Under the pieces are notes generated by a model that saw nothing but the letters and a program-made list of their open reading frames with translations, ran no database searches and had not been told where the DNA came from. From Limnanthes douglasii subsp. nivea (Eukaryota > Streptophyta > Magnoliopsida > Brassicales > Limnanthaceae), in the NCBI GenBank assembly GCA_036936605.1, contig JAUPFV010000005.1, positions 121,328,453 through 121,392,452 on the forward strand: DNA of 64,000 nt. The letters are read 5' to 3'. This document shows, in pieces, positions 24,157 to 33,830 of the stretch (positions are counted from its first letter, which is position 1; every line of letters starts with the position of its first letter). Made by a program: the position numbers and the translations under genes.

Positions 24157-24625
24157 TTGTATTTTCTAGCCAAGGCCATCAAGAATGCTCAATAATTCCA
24201 TCACCGAGCCTCAAAACAAGATGGAGGGTGGACTATGAACATATAAAGATAGCAAACTTTTAGGTTTATTTGAAAGCTAGACGTATAATTATCTAGAAAC
24301 TACTTAGGTTCATAATTTTGTAGACGCAACATTTATAACTAGTAAATCATACATGTAAGACCAGCTTAAGTACTAACAGTAACATTATGTGGGAGATAAT
24401 CTTTCTGGATACTTGTAATCAGGAAGGGTACGACCATCCTTGAGCTGGTTCCTGGCGAAAATCAGCCTCTGCTGGTCTAGTGGGATACCTAAAATCGTAT
24501 GAAAATGAATGGAAAACACCAGATTAATTCAAAACTATCTTGGTCTTGACATTGTCGATTGTGTCGCTGGATTCTACCTCGATGGTTATGGTCTTCCCAG
24601 TTAAAATCTTTACAAAAATCGTACC

Positions 24626-25577
24626 ACTAATTTCAAAGACATAATGACATATTCTTTTAACTTGATTTTTTTAACCGTAATAAGAAATTTCTTAATCATC
24701 CAATAATACATCTGAAATGTAATTTGACACAACTAGTAGATAAAGAGAGTTTTAGAACTTTAAACTTTTGAATTATCAATATTAATAATATTAGTATATG
24801 TGTATGTACTGTATATTATATTATTTGCTGATATATACGATATATTTTGAAAAATATTATATTATATTTATTAATATTTAATTTTTTAATTTTTGATTTT
24901 TTAATTTTTTTTAAACTAATACTAATACATTCAGTAGGTCTCATATTATTAATTAAATTAAAAAAATTATTAGCATATACCAAAATAATATATTAATGAT
25001 TAATAACGTAAAAAGATACGCTAATTAGGGATATTTTTATATCTTTAAAAATATCATTTTACATTTAAATATTAAATTTGATTTTTCAATTTCTCTTAAT
25101 AATAATACTATTATTAATTAAATTAAAAAACTATTTACTAACATACAAAAAAACCATATATTAGTTATTAATAGAAAAAAAAAGATTTGATAATCATCGC
25201 TAGATATCTGGCATATATTTTGAAAATAATAATACTATATTAAATATTAAGTTTGATATTTTCCGAAAAAAATAGCTTCGATAACGTACTGGGATGGGTT
25301 TGTAAAAATATAGATGTGATGGGTTATTGCTATCCATGTTAAATTAAATAATCAAAAATTTTAAACATGTAAATGTAAATGGAGGTAAAAATATATATAA
25401 TAAAAGGAAAATTATTAAATGGTTAAAAAAGGATAACAAATAGTTATTTAAACAATTATCTATGATACCCTAAAGTCTAATAATCCGAACCAATTGCAAC
25501 TGGTACCACTAGATTTTACTTATCAGAAGATAAACCCTAATTTATTAGTTTAAGTCATAGGTTGAGGAAAGAATAAT
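24626..25577. other. Intergenic region between divergent pseudogenes
   Basis: This is the space between the ubiquitin-eL40 gene (minus) and the EIF1AD-like gene (plus). It would have held both promoters. It is very AT-rich, with many A and T runs. I see no gene, and no promoter element I would trust. Confidence 0.4.
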
Positions 25578-26923
25578 ATGATCAGAGAAGCAGCAGCAGA
25601 AGAAAAAGTAATCTTTAAGGATGGCCAAAGTATTATGCAGGTGGTCTCTCTCAGGGGATCTAATCGCATTTAGGTAAGCTTTCAATTCTTTTTCATTCAT
25701 TCTTTTACCAATCGCTGTCTTTTGTTCGAATTTGGCCCTAATTTTGTTCCTAAATCATTCAAATTAGGAACATTGATTTTAATTAGCGAAAATTCGGATT
25801 CTTATTCGGTATGAAAAAACTAATTATAACCCTTTGTTGTTCGTGGGATTAAAAATCCAAACCCAGATTCAATAAAGAGCATTTTGTTTGTGTTAAAAAT
25901 TGTTCGTTAGTCATTTGAATTAGGTTAATTTACTCATTAATATGTAGAACAAGGTATTATCTAAAGTAATGAAAAGTTTATTATAGCCCTTTTGTTCCCA
26001 TATTCAAAATTTTCATTGGCTGTTTTAGTAGTTAATGATTCAAAGGTCTTTTGTTATTTGGACTGTAATGCTTATCTATGATTGATTGATGTTTTGTGAT
26101 GCATAGTTCTTCCTTATGTTGAAACCCTTGGGTGATAGATGAATTTTGTTATGTTTATTGATAACTGAAGGTGATAGATGGTCAAAGAGGCAAATCACTT
26201 GCACTATTTCCAGCTAAATTTTCCAAGACAATGTAGATTAAACGAGGTATGTTTGTTCGTGACACAATATTATCCAAATTGATATTGCAAAGCTGAACTA
26301 TTTTGTGAAGCCTTATATCTAAGAATTAGTTTTAGTTAAACCAAACAAATAATCTCTCATGAATTGGTGTAAAAACTAGAAATTTTCAGGAGCAAACTAG
26401 AAATAATTTCCGGTAACCCCAATAGTTTGAGCACTAATTATGACTTTAAGCCCTTCTTACTCCTGAAAAAAGTATTTCTTTTCTGCTACAAGAAACTGTT
26501 TCTTTTATATATTGCGGGTAGTTTTATTGTAGTTGATGAAAGTGCAAAAGAAAAATCTCTCGAGTCTGGTAGCAAAGTGGCGTGTATTGTTTGTCAAGTT
26601 CTGTTATACAGACACGATCGCAAGCTTCATAAATCTTCTATTTGGTGCGTTTTCTTCAAAAAAATAGTAACCGGTTTTAATTCATATAAACTTAAGCCAG
26701 TTTCTTAAGTCTTCTTAAAACCAATTGCAGGCCTGAAGCCTCTAAATCTTCACTCTCAGATGTCTCACTTGAAAATCCAAAAGTAACCGGTTCTGAGCAA
26801 GAAGAAAACTATCAACTTGACTCAAATGATGAAGAAGAAGAAGACGACGACGACCTTTCTCCATTGGAGCCCAACACAAACAGAATCATGCCACCTAAAT
26901 GGCAATCAGATTCTGAAACATGA
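25578..26923 (+). pseudogene. EIF1AD-like: EIF1AD-like (eIF1A-domain S1/OB-fold) gene, spliced pseudogene
   Basis: EIF1AD proteins have an S1-like OB fold, bind RNA and act in the nucleus. Four exons are readable. Exon 1 (to 25673) gives FKDGQSIMQVVSLRGSN. Exon 2 (26171-26246) gives GKSLALFPAKFSKTM then IKRG. Exon 3 (26518-26644) gives FIVVDESAKEKSLESGSKV. Exon 4 (26731-26923) gives an acidic tail with DEEEEDDDDLSPLEPNTNR. Defects are a TAG as the last codon of exon 1 (25671-25673, Glu expected), TAG at 26234-26236 in exon 2 (Trp expected), and the exon 3 acceptor changed from AG to GG at 26516-26517. The conserved Lys-rich N-terminus is also degraded and the original start seems lost. Other splice junctions look normal. 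The family is recognised from conserved blocks. Confidence 0.85.
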
Positions 26924-28372
26924 TCAGATTTAGATTCCTAGATTATTGCATGTTGGATCAGTTATGATGATTTTTTTCTTAAGGATTTCCATAATGTTGT
27001 TTCAAACTTCTAGATTGATTTGTATAGAAAGTTCGATATTAATAAAACTACTAAAATTAGTTATTACATCCTAGTACTATTGTCTTTGCAGTTTAAACTC
27101 TCTTGTATATTAGTTAATTGACATTCCAGGTGAGCCTGGAACAAGTAATGTCACCAGTGATGCAACAGTTCTGGGAAATTGAAACTTGTATTGAGTGCTC
27201 GGCATATAAACATATCCAGCTATATTTGGAGGTTCTCATATTTGTCTTTCTTTCAGCTTGTTCTTGTAAGGACTAATGTAATAATCTAGTAAGACATGGG
27301 AATACATTGGTGCTCAAATTCTAGAATAGTTGGGTTTCGATTTAATAATCTACAACAGTTCCCGTTATTTGGATGTCATCTACTCATCTTTCTCTGGACT
27401 TTCTTATGGAATATTTATCTTTCTAACAAGATTAAGGTAATCTATAAACAGATCTCTTTGAGGCCTAATTATGAGCTTACTTTAAACTCAAGAAGCTTTT
27501 GATAAAACATATAAAGTTTTACATTCCTTTCAAAAATTAGTATTTTTAAAAGTTTAAATTTGGATATTTTCACTAGCCACTTATATCAATGATTCAGGAG
27601 ATATATGTGTATACAAAGGGCACGTAAACGACCATTTTATCACTGTATCAAAGTCTTAACCTTTTGATATTTATGTAAAGTTTAATTATTTGAATTTGAG
27701 ATTCATCTTTATTTTTTTGTCCTGACTGGCTCTCTAAAGAATCGACAAAAGATAGTATAATGATGAATAGACGAAAGGGAATACAGGAAAAGAGAAAATA
27801 TACTAATCGAGAATTGTACTAACTAATTAGGTTGTGTTTGGTTAGTGATTTTTTTTAATTGTATTTTGACATGAATCTCATAATAAAAACTGCCTTTTCA
27901 AAATTTTAAACAGTTTATTAACAAATTTAGAAAACATCACACTTGTTTTTTATTAAATAAAATGTGTTAGTTTATTCTTTAATAAATTTGTATCGGTTTT
28001 GATGAGTTCGGAAACATCAACCACAGCCTACTGTATAATCCGGATAAGGGTAATTTGGACAATGACACACCACTAAAAAATCCGAACATGACAAAAGTAA
28101 AACACATTTTGACTAAGCTATTTGTTAATCTAGTTAAATAACTAATTGATCTTTAAACTTGATCCGGTTTTATAATTTGACCTGTAAGCCATGGGTCATG
28201 AATTAAGTATAAATACTCCAACCACTCTCGTTAATGTGGGTGATCAACATTTAATACAAACATATTGTTTAATTATCTCACTACTCTCCGCACTAAACAC
28301 TTTAAACTTCACAAAACACTTTACCAAACTACCCCATCCCAAAATAAACCGAACCAGATCTTAGAGAATTCA
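26924..28372. other. Intergenic, no gene recognised
   Basis: AT-rich DNA downstream of the EIF1AD-like pseudogene. A short open stretch at 27296-27502 has no recognisable similarity. No repeat boundary was found until the duplicated segment at 28373. Confidence 0.4.
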
Positions 28373-28585
28373 ACAATAAAAATAAATATAGTAGGAATTA
28401 ATAGTTAACCCATTACACCATAATCAAATTTTGATTTTACGGACATCAAATACAATAAGAATTATAGATATTTATAACACAAGAATATAATCACTATATA
28501 TATATATATATAAGTGATCTTTCTACTTCTAAACCATTGAATCCATACATGATTGTTTTTTCAGAGAATTCAACAATAAAAATAA
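28373..28585. repeat. 190-bp tandem duplication, first unit and start of the second
   Basis: The segment from AGAGAATTCAACAATAAAAA at 28373 recurs at 28563 and is then cut by the MULE at 28586. The second unit resumes at 36459 and runs to about 36640 (GGAATCAATAGTTAACCC, ACACAAGAATATAATC, a TA microsatellite, AAACCATTGAATCCATACAT). The pre-insertion site was therefore a two-unit tandem repeat of about 190 bp. Confidence 0.8.
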
Positions 28586-28785
28586 GGGTATGGCAATATA
28601 TACCCAATTCAGGTTTAAGTATACCCAAAATCAACCTTTGACTTTCGTTTGACTTTTTTTTTTACCTTTTAACCCTCGAAAAGAAAATTAATATCCAAAC
28701 TGCCATTAAGTAAAAAAAACTACTAAGTGTATCCTGAGTATACCTAATTCACCAAATAACCTATTTCGTTATCTATACCCAAAGA
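28586..28785 (+). repeat. Subterminal TATACCC repeats at the MULE left end
   Basis: Within 200 bp of the left terminus the motif TATACC(C/T)A occurs near 28597, 28619, 28737 and 28775. The first copy forms a GGGTAT...ATACCC hairpin with the terminus itself. Subterminal repeats often serve as transposase binding sites; that role is inferred here. No copies were seen at the right end. Confidence 0.5.
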
Positions 28786-28942
28786 AACATTCTTCTTTGC
28801 TGAATTTATTATCCAAATACTATAGTTTTCTTAAATTTTTTGAAACCAACTTCAAACTTCATATCAAAATCAAGAACATTCAACCTAAAACACAAAATCG
28901 ATCACGACTGAAGCAGAACTAGGGATCAGTGTGGAGGAGTTG

Positions 28943-31900
28943 ATGTCGCCGAAAAATAGGGATGGTGGAATTTTGCCGGAAAAAGAGTTGGAGTCGCCGG
29001 AGAAGCCGCCACCATCGTCGGAGAAGCACCCATCGCCGGAGAAGAAGGTAAAAACTTCGTTGGTGTCCCATGCACCATCGGTTCCAGGCCATGGAACCGG
29101 CGGTGCGTAGGTGACGCACGACCGATTCTTGGCTTTTGAACCGGTCGTGCGTCACCTACGCACCACTGGTTCCATGGCCTGGAACCGGTGGTGCATGGGA
29201 CACCAGTCGGTCGGTACCAAGGCCTAAGCACCACCGGTGCTGAGGCCATGTACCGGTGGTGCAAGGGCCTCAGTCCGCTCGGTTCTGAGGCCCCAACACC
29301 ACCGGTACATGGCCTCAGCACCGGTGGTGCACCTGGTCGTGTCCAGCCGGTTCTAGGCCTCTTAACCTTGGGTTCTCGCAGTTTTTCGAAAAAAATCAAT
29401 GTTTTTTTCCGTTTTTAACTATACCTGAATGCTTATTGTGGTTTGTTGTTGTGTAATATGGGACAGATGCTGCCAATGGGACTGAGGCACCTTCCGCTAC
29501 TAACTACAGTCATTTGTTCTTCACTACTGAATTCTACACACACGAAGCGTTGGAAAAATGGGTTACGAAGACAGGAAAACTCTATGGTATGGTTATCAAC
29601 ATAAGTCGGCGCGACAAAGTAAACAGTAGAAAAAGTCCGATGATGTATTTCTAGTGTGAGAGAGGGAGGGGGAATATGCTCCAAGAGTAGCAGAAAAAGA
29701 TCGTAAACGGAAGTCTACAGGAACGAAAAAGATTGACTGCCCATTTCAGCTTCTCGGGTTAATGGTTGAACCAGATCAGTGGAAGTTAGAAGTGAAATGT
29801 GGTATTCATAACCATGAGACTTCAAAACATCTAGATGGTCATTCTTTTGTTGGCCGTTTTAATGATGAAGAGATGGAATATGTTGAACGAGCGACATTTA
29901 TTGGTACTAACCCCAAAAATATACTGAACGGTGTTAAGAAGTTGAACGAAGATAATGTTTCTACCATGCGGACGATCTACAATGCACGACAGAAAAGTAA
30001 GGTTTTAAAAAAGGCGGGTAGGTCAAAAATCCAGTTCTTGTTGGGGGAGCTTAAGTCACATAATTATTATGAATGGCATAAATCTGGTGAAGACGATGGA
30101 CAAATCATTACAGATTTGTTTTTTGCCCATCCAGTCAGTGTTGACCTTTTGCGGACATTTCCAACAGTTTTGATAATGGATAGTACATATAAAGTCATAC
30201 GATATGGTATGCCATTGTTCGAGATAGTTGGTGTGACGTGTACCGGATTGACTTTCTGTGCGGCATTTGCCTTCATGTCCAGTGAGAAGTTAAACAACTT
30301 CAAATGGGTGTTAGAGTGTTTGTGGTCGTTGATTTCCGTTCACGGAATTGAAGAAACTCTGGTCATCCTAACCGAAAGAGATTTAGCGTTGATGAACGGC
30401 ATAGAAGATGTATTCCCAGAGACAACGCATATGTTATGTCGATGGCACGTAGCACAGAATATCCAGGGGCAAACAAGAAAACACTTCCTCGAGAAAAGTG
30501 ATCATGTGAAATTTGTTTCTGCTTGGAAGAAGATTGCGTATGCAGCATCAGAGATTGAATTCGATCACGCCCAGCGAGACATGCTATTGGAGTACAAAGA
30601 TTACCCTCTTGAAATTGTATACACTGAAAAATCGTGGCTCGATAAATACATGGACAAATTCTTTGTTTGGAAGACGAACAATAACTTGCATTTGGGACAT
30701 TGCACGACTAACCGCGTAGAGAGTGCTCATTCTAACCTAAAGCGTTACATACGTACAAGCAAATTAAACTTTGAGTTATTTTGGGGGAGGGTTCATTCGC
30801 TTGTTAAAATCCAACATGCTGTCATTAGGTCGTCGTTCGAGAAGAATCGTTACATAGCATTGCATAAGTTTGCGGATAAACTTTTTGATGAAATTCGAGG
30901 CAAGGTTTCCCATATGGCGTTAGAACTATTTTTCGACGAAGTAGAGAAGGCCGAAGATAGCAATATGGTCGCTATTCAAGATGGGTCGGATGTTAAAGAC
31001 AATGGCGTCTGTATATGCGCTATAAAATCTACCCATGGTATACCTTGCTATCACCAGGTCCGCAATTGGCGTAAAGACGGAATTTCTGCCTCTCTAGATG
31101 TTTTTTCACATCCACTGGACAAGGTTAGAAATAATGCCTCGTTCATTCCGTAAGACCATGAAAATTCTCAAAGATGATCTGCTAAAGCTAGTAACCGATG
31201 TTATGGAGATAAAAGATGAAAGCCGTATAAAATACATTTACAAGAAATGGTTTGAAGTTGTTTATCCTGAAACATCCTCATTTCTAGAGCCATTGGAGAA
31301 GCAGAAACACCGAGGCCGCCTACAAGTGAAAAGAAAGTTAGTTGTCGATACATCATCCACTAAACGGGACAAATGCTCCTGGGAACACGAGCTAGATGAG
31401 GATAAAGCTAGTCATGACTCAGTCATGAACTCTTTTAAACCGCCGAAAGTTAAAAAGAGTAAAGAAGTTACTAGTGCAAAGACGATTCGGGCAGATGTGC
31501 CTAAAGTACCTCGTACCCGTAGTTCTTCCATCGCCTCACGCGCTAGCAACATTGTACAATCATCCATTGATCGAGTCACAGAACTAATACACGACCCGAA
31601 AGGTTTTTTGCGTTGGTTTCCGACTCACTTCAACCCTTTTATATCGGGTATAAATGATGTTAAGGCAGATGGCCATTGTGGATATAGAGCAGTTTCATTT
31701 GGGTTCTATGGTCATGAAGAAGGTTGGCGAGGTGTTCGGAAGGCAATATACGATGAAGTCATGGAAAACTATGACACATACAACAAGATTTATAACGGTA
31801 AAGAGGATTACCTGAAGGTTGCAGAAAGTATAAACTACTACGAGACACCAGCATCACCCAAATATTGGATGACAATGCCTGAAATAGGGATTGCAATTGC

Positions 31901-32315
31901 AACCAAGTTCGAATGCATTGTTCATTTTGTGTCACTCGTGGGGTCTCACAACTGTAGTCATACTTTTTTACCTCTGCGCGGTAAACCCCCCATTATGGCC
32001 CAAAGACGTGAGATTGGGTTTGGAGTTTTTGATACTAACCACTTTGTCAATGTAAGTCCTTCGATTTATGGCTATGTTTTTTACTTACAACTATATTAAT
32101 CAATTATTGGTTCTAATTTAAGTAGTATTAAACAGCTATCAATCAATCCCCTGTGCCCTTGCGCACGCATACATCCTACGTGGCAGAAGTTGAAGAGTGA
32201 AAAGGCTACGTATTGGGAGCTACCAATACTTAGTCGCTGCAAAAAATACATGGAACTCGAAGGGAGAAAGCCAGTTTGTTCATTCCCAGAAGTAACTAAT
32301 CTTGATAAATTTTAG
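28943..32315 (+). pseudogene. MULE transposase with FAR1 N-terminus, MULE DDE, SWIM finger and OTU protease domain
   Basis: A possible first exon (28943-29047, 35 codons, Pro/Glu/Lys-rich) ends AAG|GTAAAA, but its phase does not fit the next exon. The main exon starts near 29467. A FAR1-type domain (FYTHEALEKWV, YF-stop-CERGG, KKIDCPFQLLG, GIHNHE) has a TAG and a frameshift near 29652-29670. The transposase core from 29762 shows MDSTYK, then TERDLALM where TDRE/TDQD is usual, CRWHV and NRVESAHSNLK. A SWIM finger follows (CICAIKSTHGIPCYH). A T-run frameshift near 31100 leads into the OTU domain, with DGHCGYRAV (Asp/Cys) and NHFVN (His). GTAAGT at 32052 and an acceptor at 32135 bound an 84-bp intron. 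The last exon (32136-32315) ends in TAG. Confidence 0.88.
29074..29351. repeat. Phased palindromic motif array 1: ACC-N3-GGT every ~22 bp
   Basis: The 9-bp core ACC-N3-GGT or a close variant is centred near 29078, 29100, 29125, 29144, 29166, 29188, 29209, 29234, 29256, 29278, 29302, 29324 and 29347, so the spacing is about 22 bp. Common forms are ACCGGTGGT and ACCACCGGT, often extended to GTGC. The left third also forms a long hairpin: 29071-29121 pairs with 29145-29195 with about three mismatches over about 51 bp. The array is strikingly GC-rich compared with its surroundings. It lies in the probable first intron of the transposase gene. Confidence 0.8.
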
Positions 32316-32583
32316 TAGTCGATTTATATCTATTGGTCGGATTTATGTTCATGTTTCGAACACATTTATGTCTTTTGTTAGCTTTATGTCTTTTGTACGA
32401 ATTTATGTTGTTTGGAACTTTGTCATAACTTTATGTACTTTCGTTATTTGACCGTAATTCATGAAATTTACCAACTTATAACAATAAGCAACTAATCATT
32501 TCATAACTAAATATCAAACATTACAAACCAGCAACAACAACATCGCACAAATATGAGTAAATAACTTGAGATTGAACAAACAG
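32316..32583. other. Short spacer between convergent MULE genes
   Basis: The stretch separates the OTU stop codon (plus) from the end of the small gene (minus). It is AT-rich and should hold both polyadenylation regions. No other feature is seen. Confidence 0.4.
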
Positions 32584-32973
32584 TTAGTCAAAATCGTAGC
32601 CTCCATTATCGCTGAAAATACGCACTGTTTCCTCCTTCATGGAAATTTGAGAATGAACGTATTCTACCATTTCTAAAGACAAATAGTCTGTGATCATTAA
32701 ACCGAAGGAGTCGAATGCTTCATTCCTAACTTCTGGGGGCTCGTTAAACACCAAGAACATCGGTCCACTGGTTATACACTTGTACCTCGTGGCTACCTCC
32801 TCACGAGTACGAGATTGAGGCATTTGTCTAGATGTAGACATTTCTCCGTACATGAAATACATCATACACAAATATTCATCGAAGAACTCATCGGTATTAT
32901 CGTCCGGCCGTTTGAACTTCACAGCTTTCGCAGCCTTGAGTAGATGAGCATCATCAAACACACTCCAACCCAT
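32584..32973 (-). CDS. Small MULE-encoded protein of unknown function (129 aa)
   Basis: The open frame from ATG at 32973 (MGWSVFDDAHLLKAAKAV) to the stop at 32584 is intact, while the two larger genes of the element are broken. I recognise no family. The protein is acidic. It has an N-terminal helical-looking segment, a Met/Tyr-rich middle (YLCMMYFMYGEM) and an acidic C-terminus (FSDNGGYDFD). No signal peptide or membrane segment is obvious. A TATA-like TATTTAAAG lies about 70 bp upstream and motif array 2 begins about 75 bp beyond that. Position and conservation of the frame suggest a real element gene, perhaps regulatory; that is inference. Confidence 0.6.
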   Translation of the reverse strand: MGWSVFDDAHLLKAAKAVKFKRPDDNTDEFFDEYLCMMYFMYGEMSTSRQMPQSRTREEVATRYKCITSGPMFLVFNEPPEVRNEAFDSFGLMITDYLSLEMVEYVHSQISMKEETVRIFSDNGGYDFD

Positions 32974-33039
32974 TAACAATGACCTCAACTATGTTTGAAG
33001 GAGAGTTTTGTGTGTTTGGTGTTGTAAGATAGACTTCTT

Positions 33040-33050
33040 TAAATAGCAAA
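33040..33050 (-). promoter_or_regulatory. TATA-like box of the small MULE gene
   Basis: On the minus strand CTATTTAAAG stands about 70 bp upstream of the ATG at 32973, a normal plant distance for a TATA box with a short leader. The motif array starts about 75 bp further upstream. Confidence 0.45.
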
Positions 33051-33125
33051 ATGAAAGGTTAATTTGGCAGGAATTTAAGAGCGCGAAAAAAGAAAACGCG
33101 GGAAAAAATTCCAAGTTTCAATTGC

Positions 33126-33504
33126 GCACCATAGGTACTGTCCACTGTGTACCTATGGTGCACAGTGGACAGTATCTATGGTGCACAGTCGAGTGTACCG
33201 ATGGTACACCACACTGTGTACCTATGGTGCACGAAGGTTGCACCATAGGTACACAGTGTGATGTACCATCGGTACACACTACTGTGTATCGATGGTTCCA
33301 TGCACCGGCCGGTGCATGGCATGCCAACCGGTGCATGGTACCCACGGTAAAATGGGGTGGTACCATCGGTACATGCCCCTTTTACCGATGGTACAGCGGA
33401 CCATGGGTACGCCTTCTACAGTACCCATGGTGCACACAACGTTGTACCATTAGTACGCAGTAGTGTGCACCATAGGTACTACTGACTGCGTACCAATGGT
33501 GCAC
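33126..33504. repeat. Phased palindromic motif array 2: ACC-N3-GGT every 22-23 bp
   Basis: Cores of the type ACC-NAT-GGT or its reverse ACC-ATN-GGT are centred at 33132, 33155, 33178, 33201, 33224, 33246, 33269, 33292, 33344, 33366, 33388, 33404, 33427, 33450, 33473 and 33496. Almost all gaps are 22 or 23 bp. The third and eighth have AT in place of AC at the first half-site and the fourteenth ends AGT. Flanks often extend to GTACC...GGTGCAC. A perfect 16-bp palindrome, TGCACCGGCCGGTGCA (33301-33316), interrupts the phasing. The array is upstream of the small gene and downstream of the PMD gene. It shares its core with array 1. Confidence 0.88.
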
Positions 33505-33830
33505 AATAACTTGTAATTTTTTGGAATATTTTTTGTTTTGGTTTTAAAAAGTAAGCCTTGGAGCATGGATTGGAGTGGGTTTGATGGTGTTTTTTTATAA
33601 CGGTTGATGAATTTTGTTAAATTATTGTTATGGTTTAAAGGTTTGATGGTATGAATGGTACGATTTATGTTCATTTGCGGATTCTAAATTGTAATGAAGA
33701 ATTCAAATTAAGTTTGACAAATATAAAGGAAACAATAGAAATAACATAGTAGATGTCATAATACAAAATATGATAGTCTAACAAATCCTACGAATGGATA
33801 AACGACTACCACGTCAATGAAAAAGATAGA
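33505..33830. other. Spacer downstream of the PMD gene
   Basis: AT-rich DNA between motif array 2 and the stop codon of the minus-strand PMD gene. It probably contains that gene's 3' UTR. No motif copies or open frames of note. Confidence 0.4.

Larger units (their letters stand above)
17721..24625 (-). pseudogene. UBQ-RPL40-like: Ubiquitin-ribosomal protein eL40 fusion gene, intron-containing pseudogene split by a LINE
   Basis: The normal product is ubiquitin fused to 60S ribosomal protein eL40, cleaved after the ubiquitin Gly-Gly. Reading the minus strand, exon 1 (24625-24536) gives [17 protein letters not shown] and is 30 codons, matching ubiquitin 1-30. Exon 2 (24489-24403) gives [16 protein letters not shown]. 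Exon 3 starts at 24232 (STLHLVLRL), is broken by a LINE at 24140, and resumes at 18392-18368. Exon 4 (17894-17828) carries YYARLRPCAMNC and KCGHSDQ. Exon 5 (17747-17721) gives LGAKKKIK and TAG. Introns 3 and 4 keep GT-AG. Inactivating changes: no ATG (GGT ACG stands in place of ATG CAG), missing codons at the exon 1/2 boundary, LRGG changed to LGDG, a 1-base loss and a 1-base gain in exon 3, and CRKC changed to CRKY, which loses a zinc-ligand Cys. Confidence 0.92.

Noticed and set aside
28919..29418. Long open frames across motif array 1 on both strands
   Set aside because: High GC content and repeats remove stops. The peptides are repeats of the array, not a protein family.
33118..33463. Open frames on both strands across motif array 2
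   Set aside because: They arise from the repeated palindromic words (recurrent HTTP-like CTIGTQ and VPMVH peptides) and have no domain; the DNA pattern explains them.
33126..33504. CRISPR-like array
   Set aside because: Regular spacing is present, but repeats are 9 bp, spacers about 14 bp, and the context is a plant transposon. CRISPR arrays do not occur in plant nuclear DNA.
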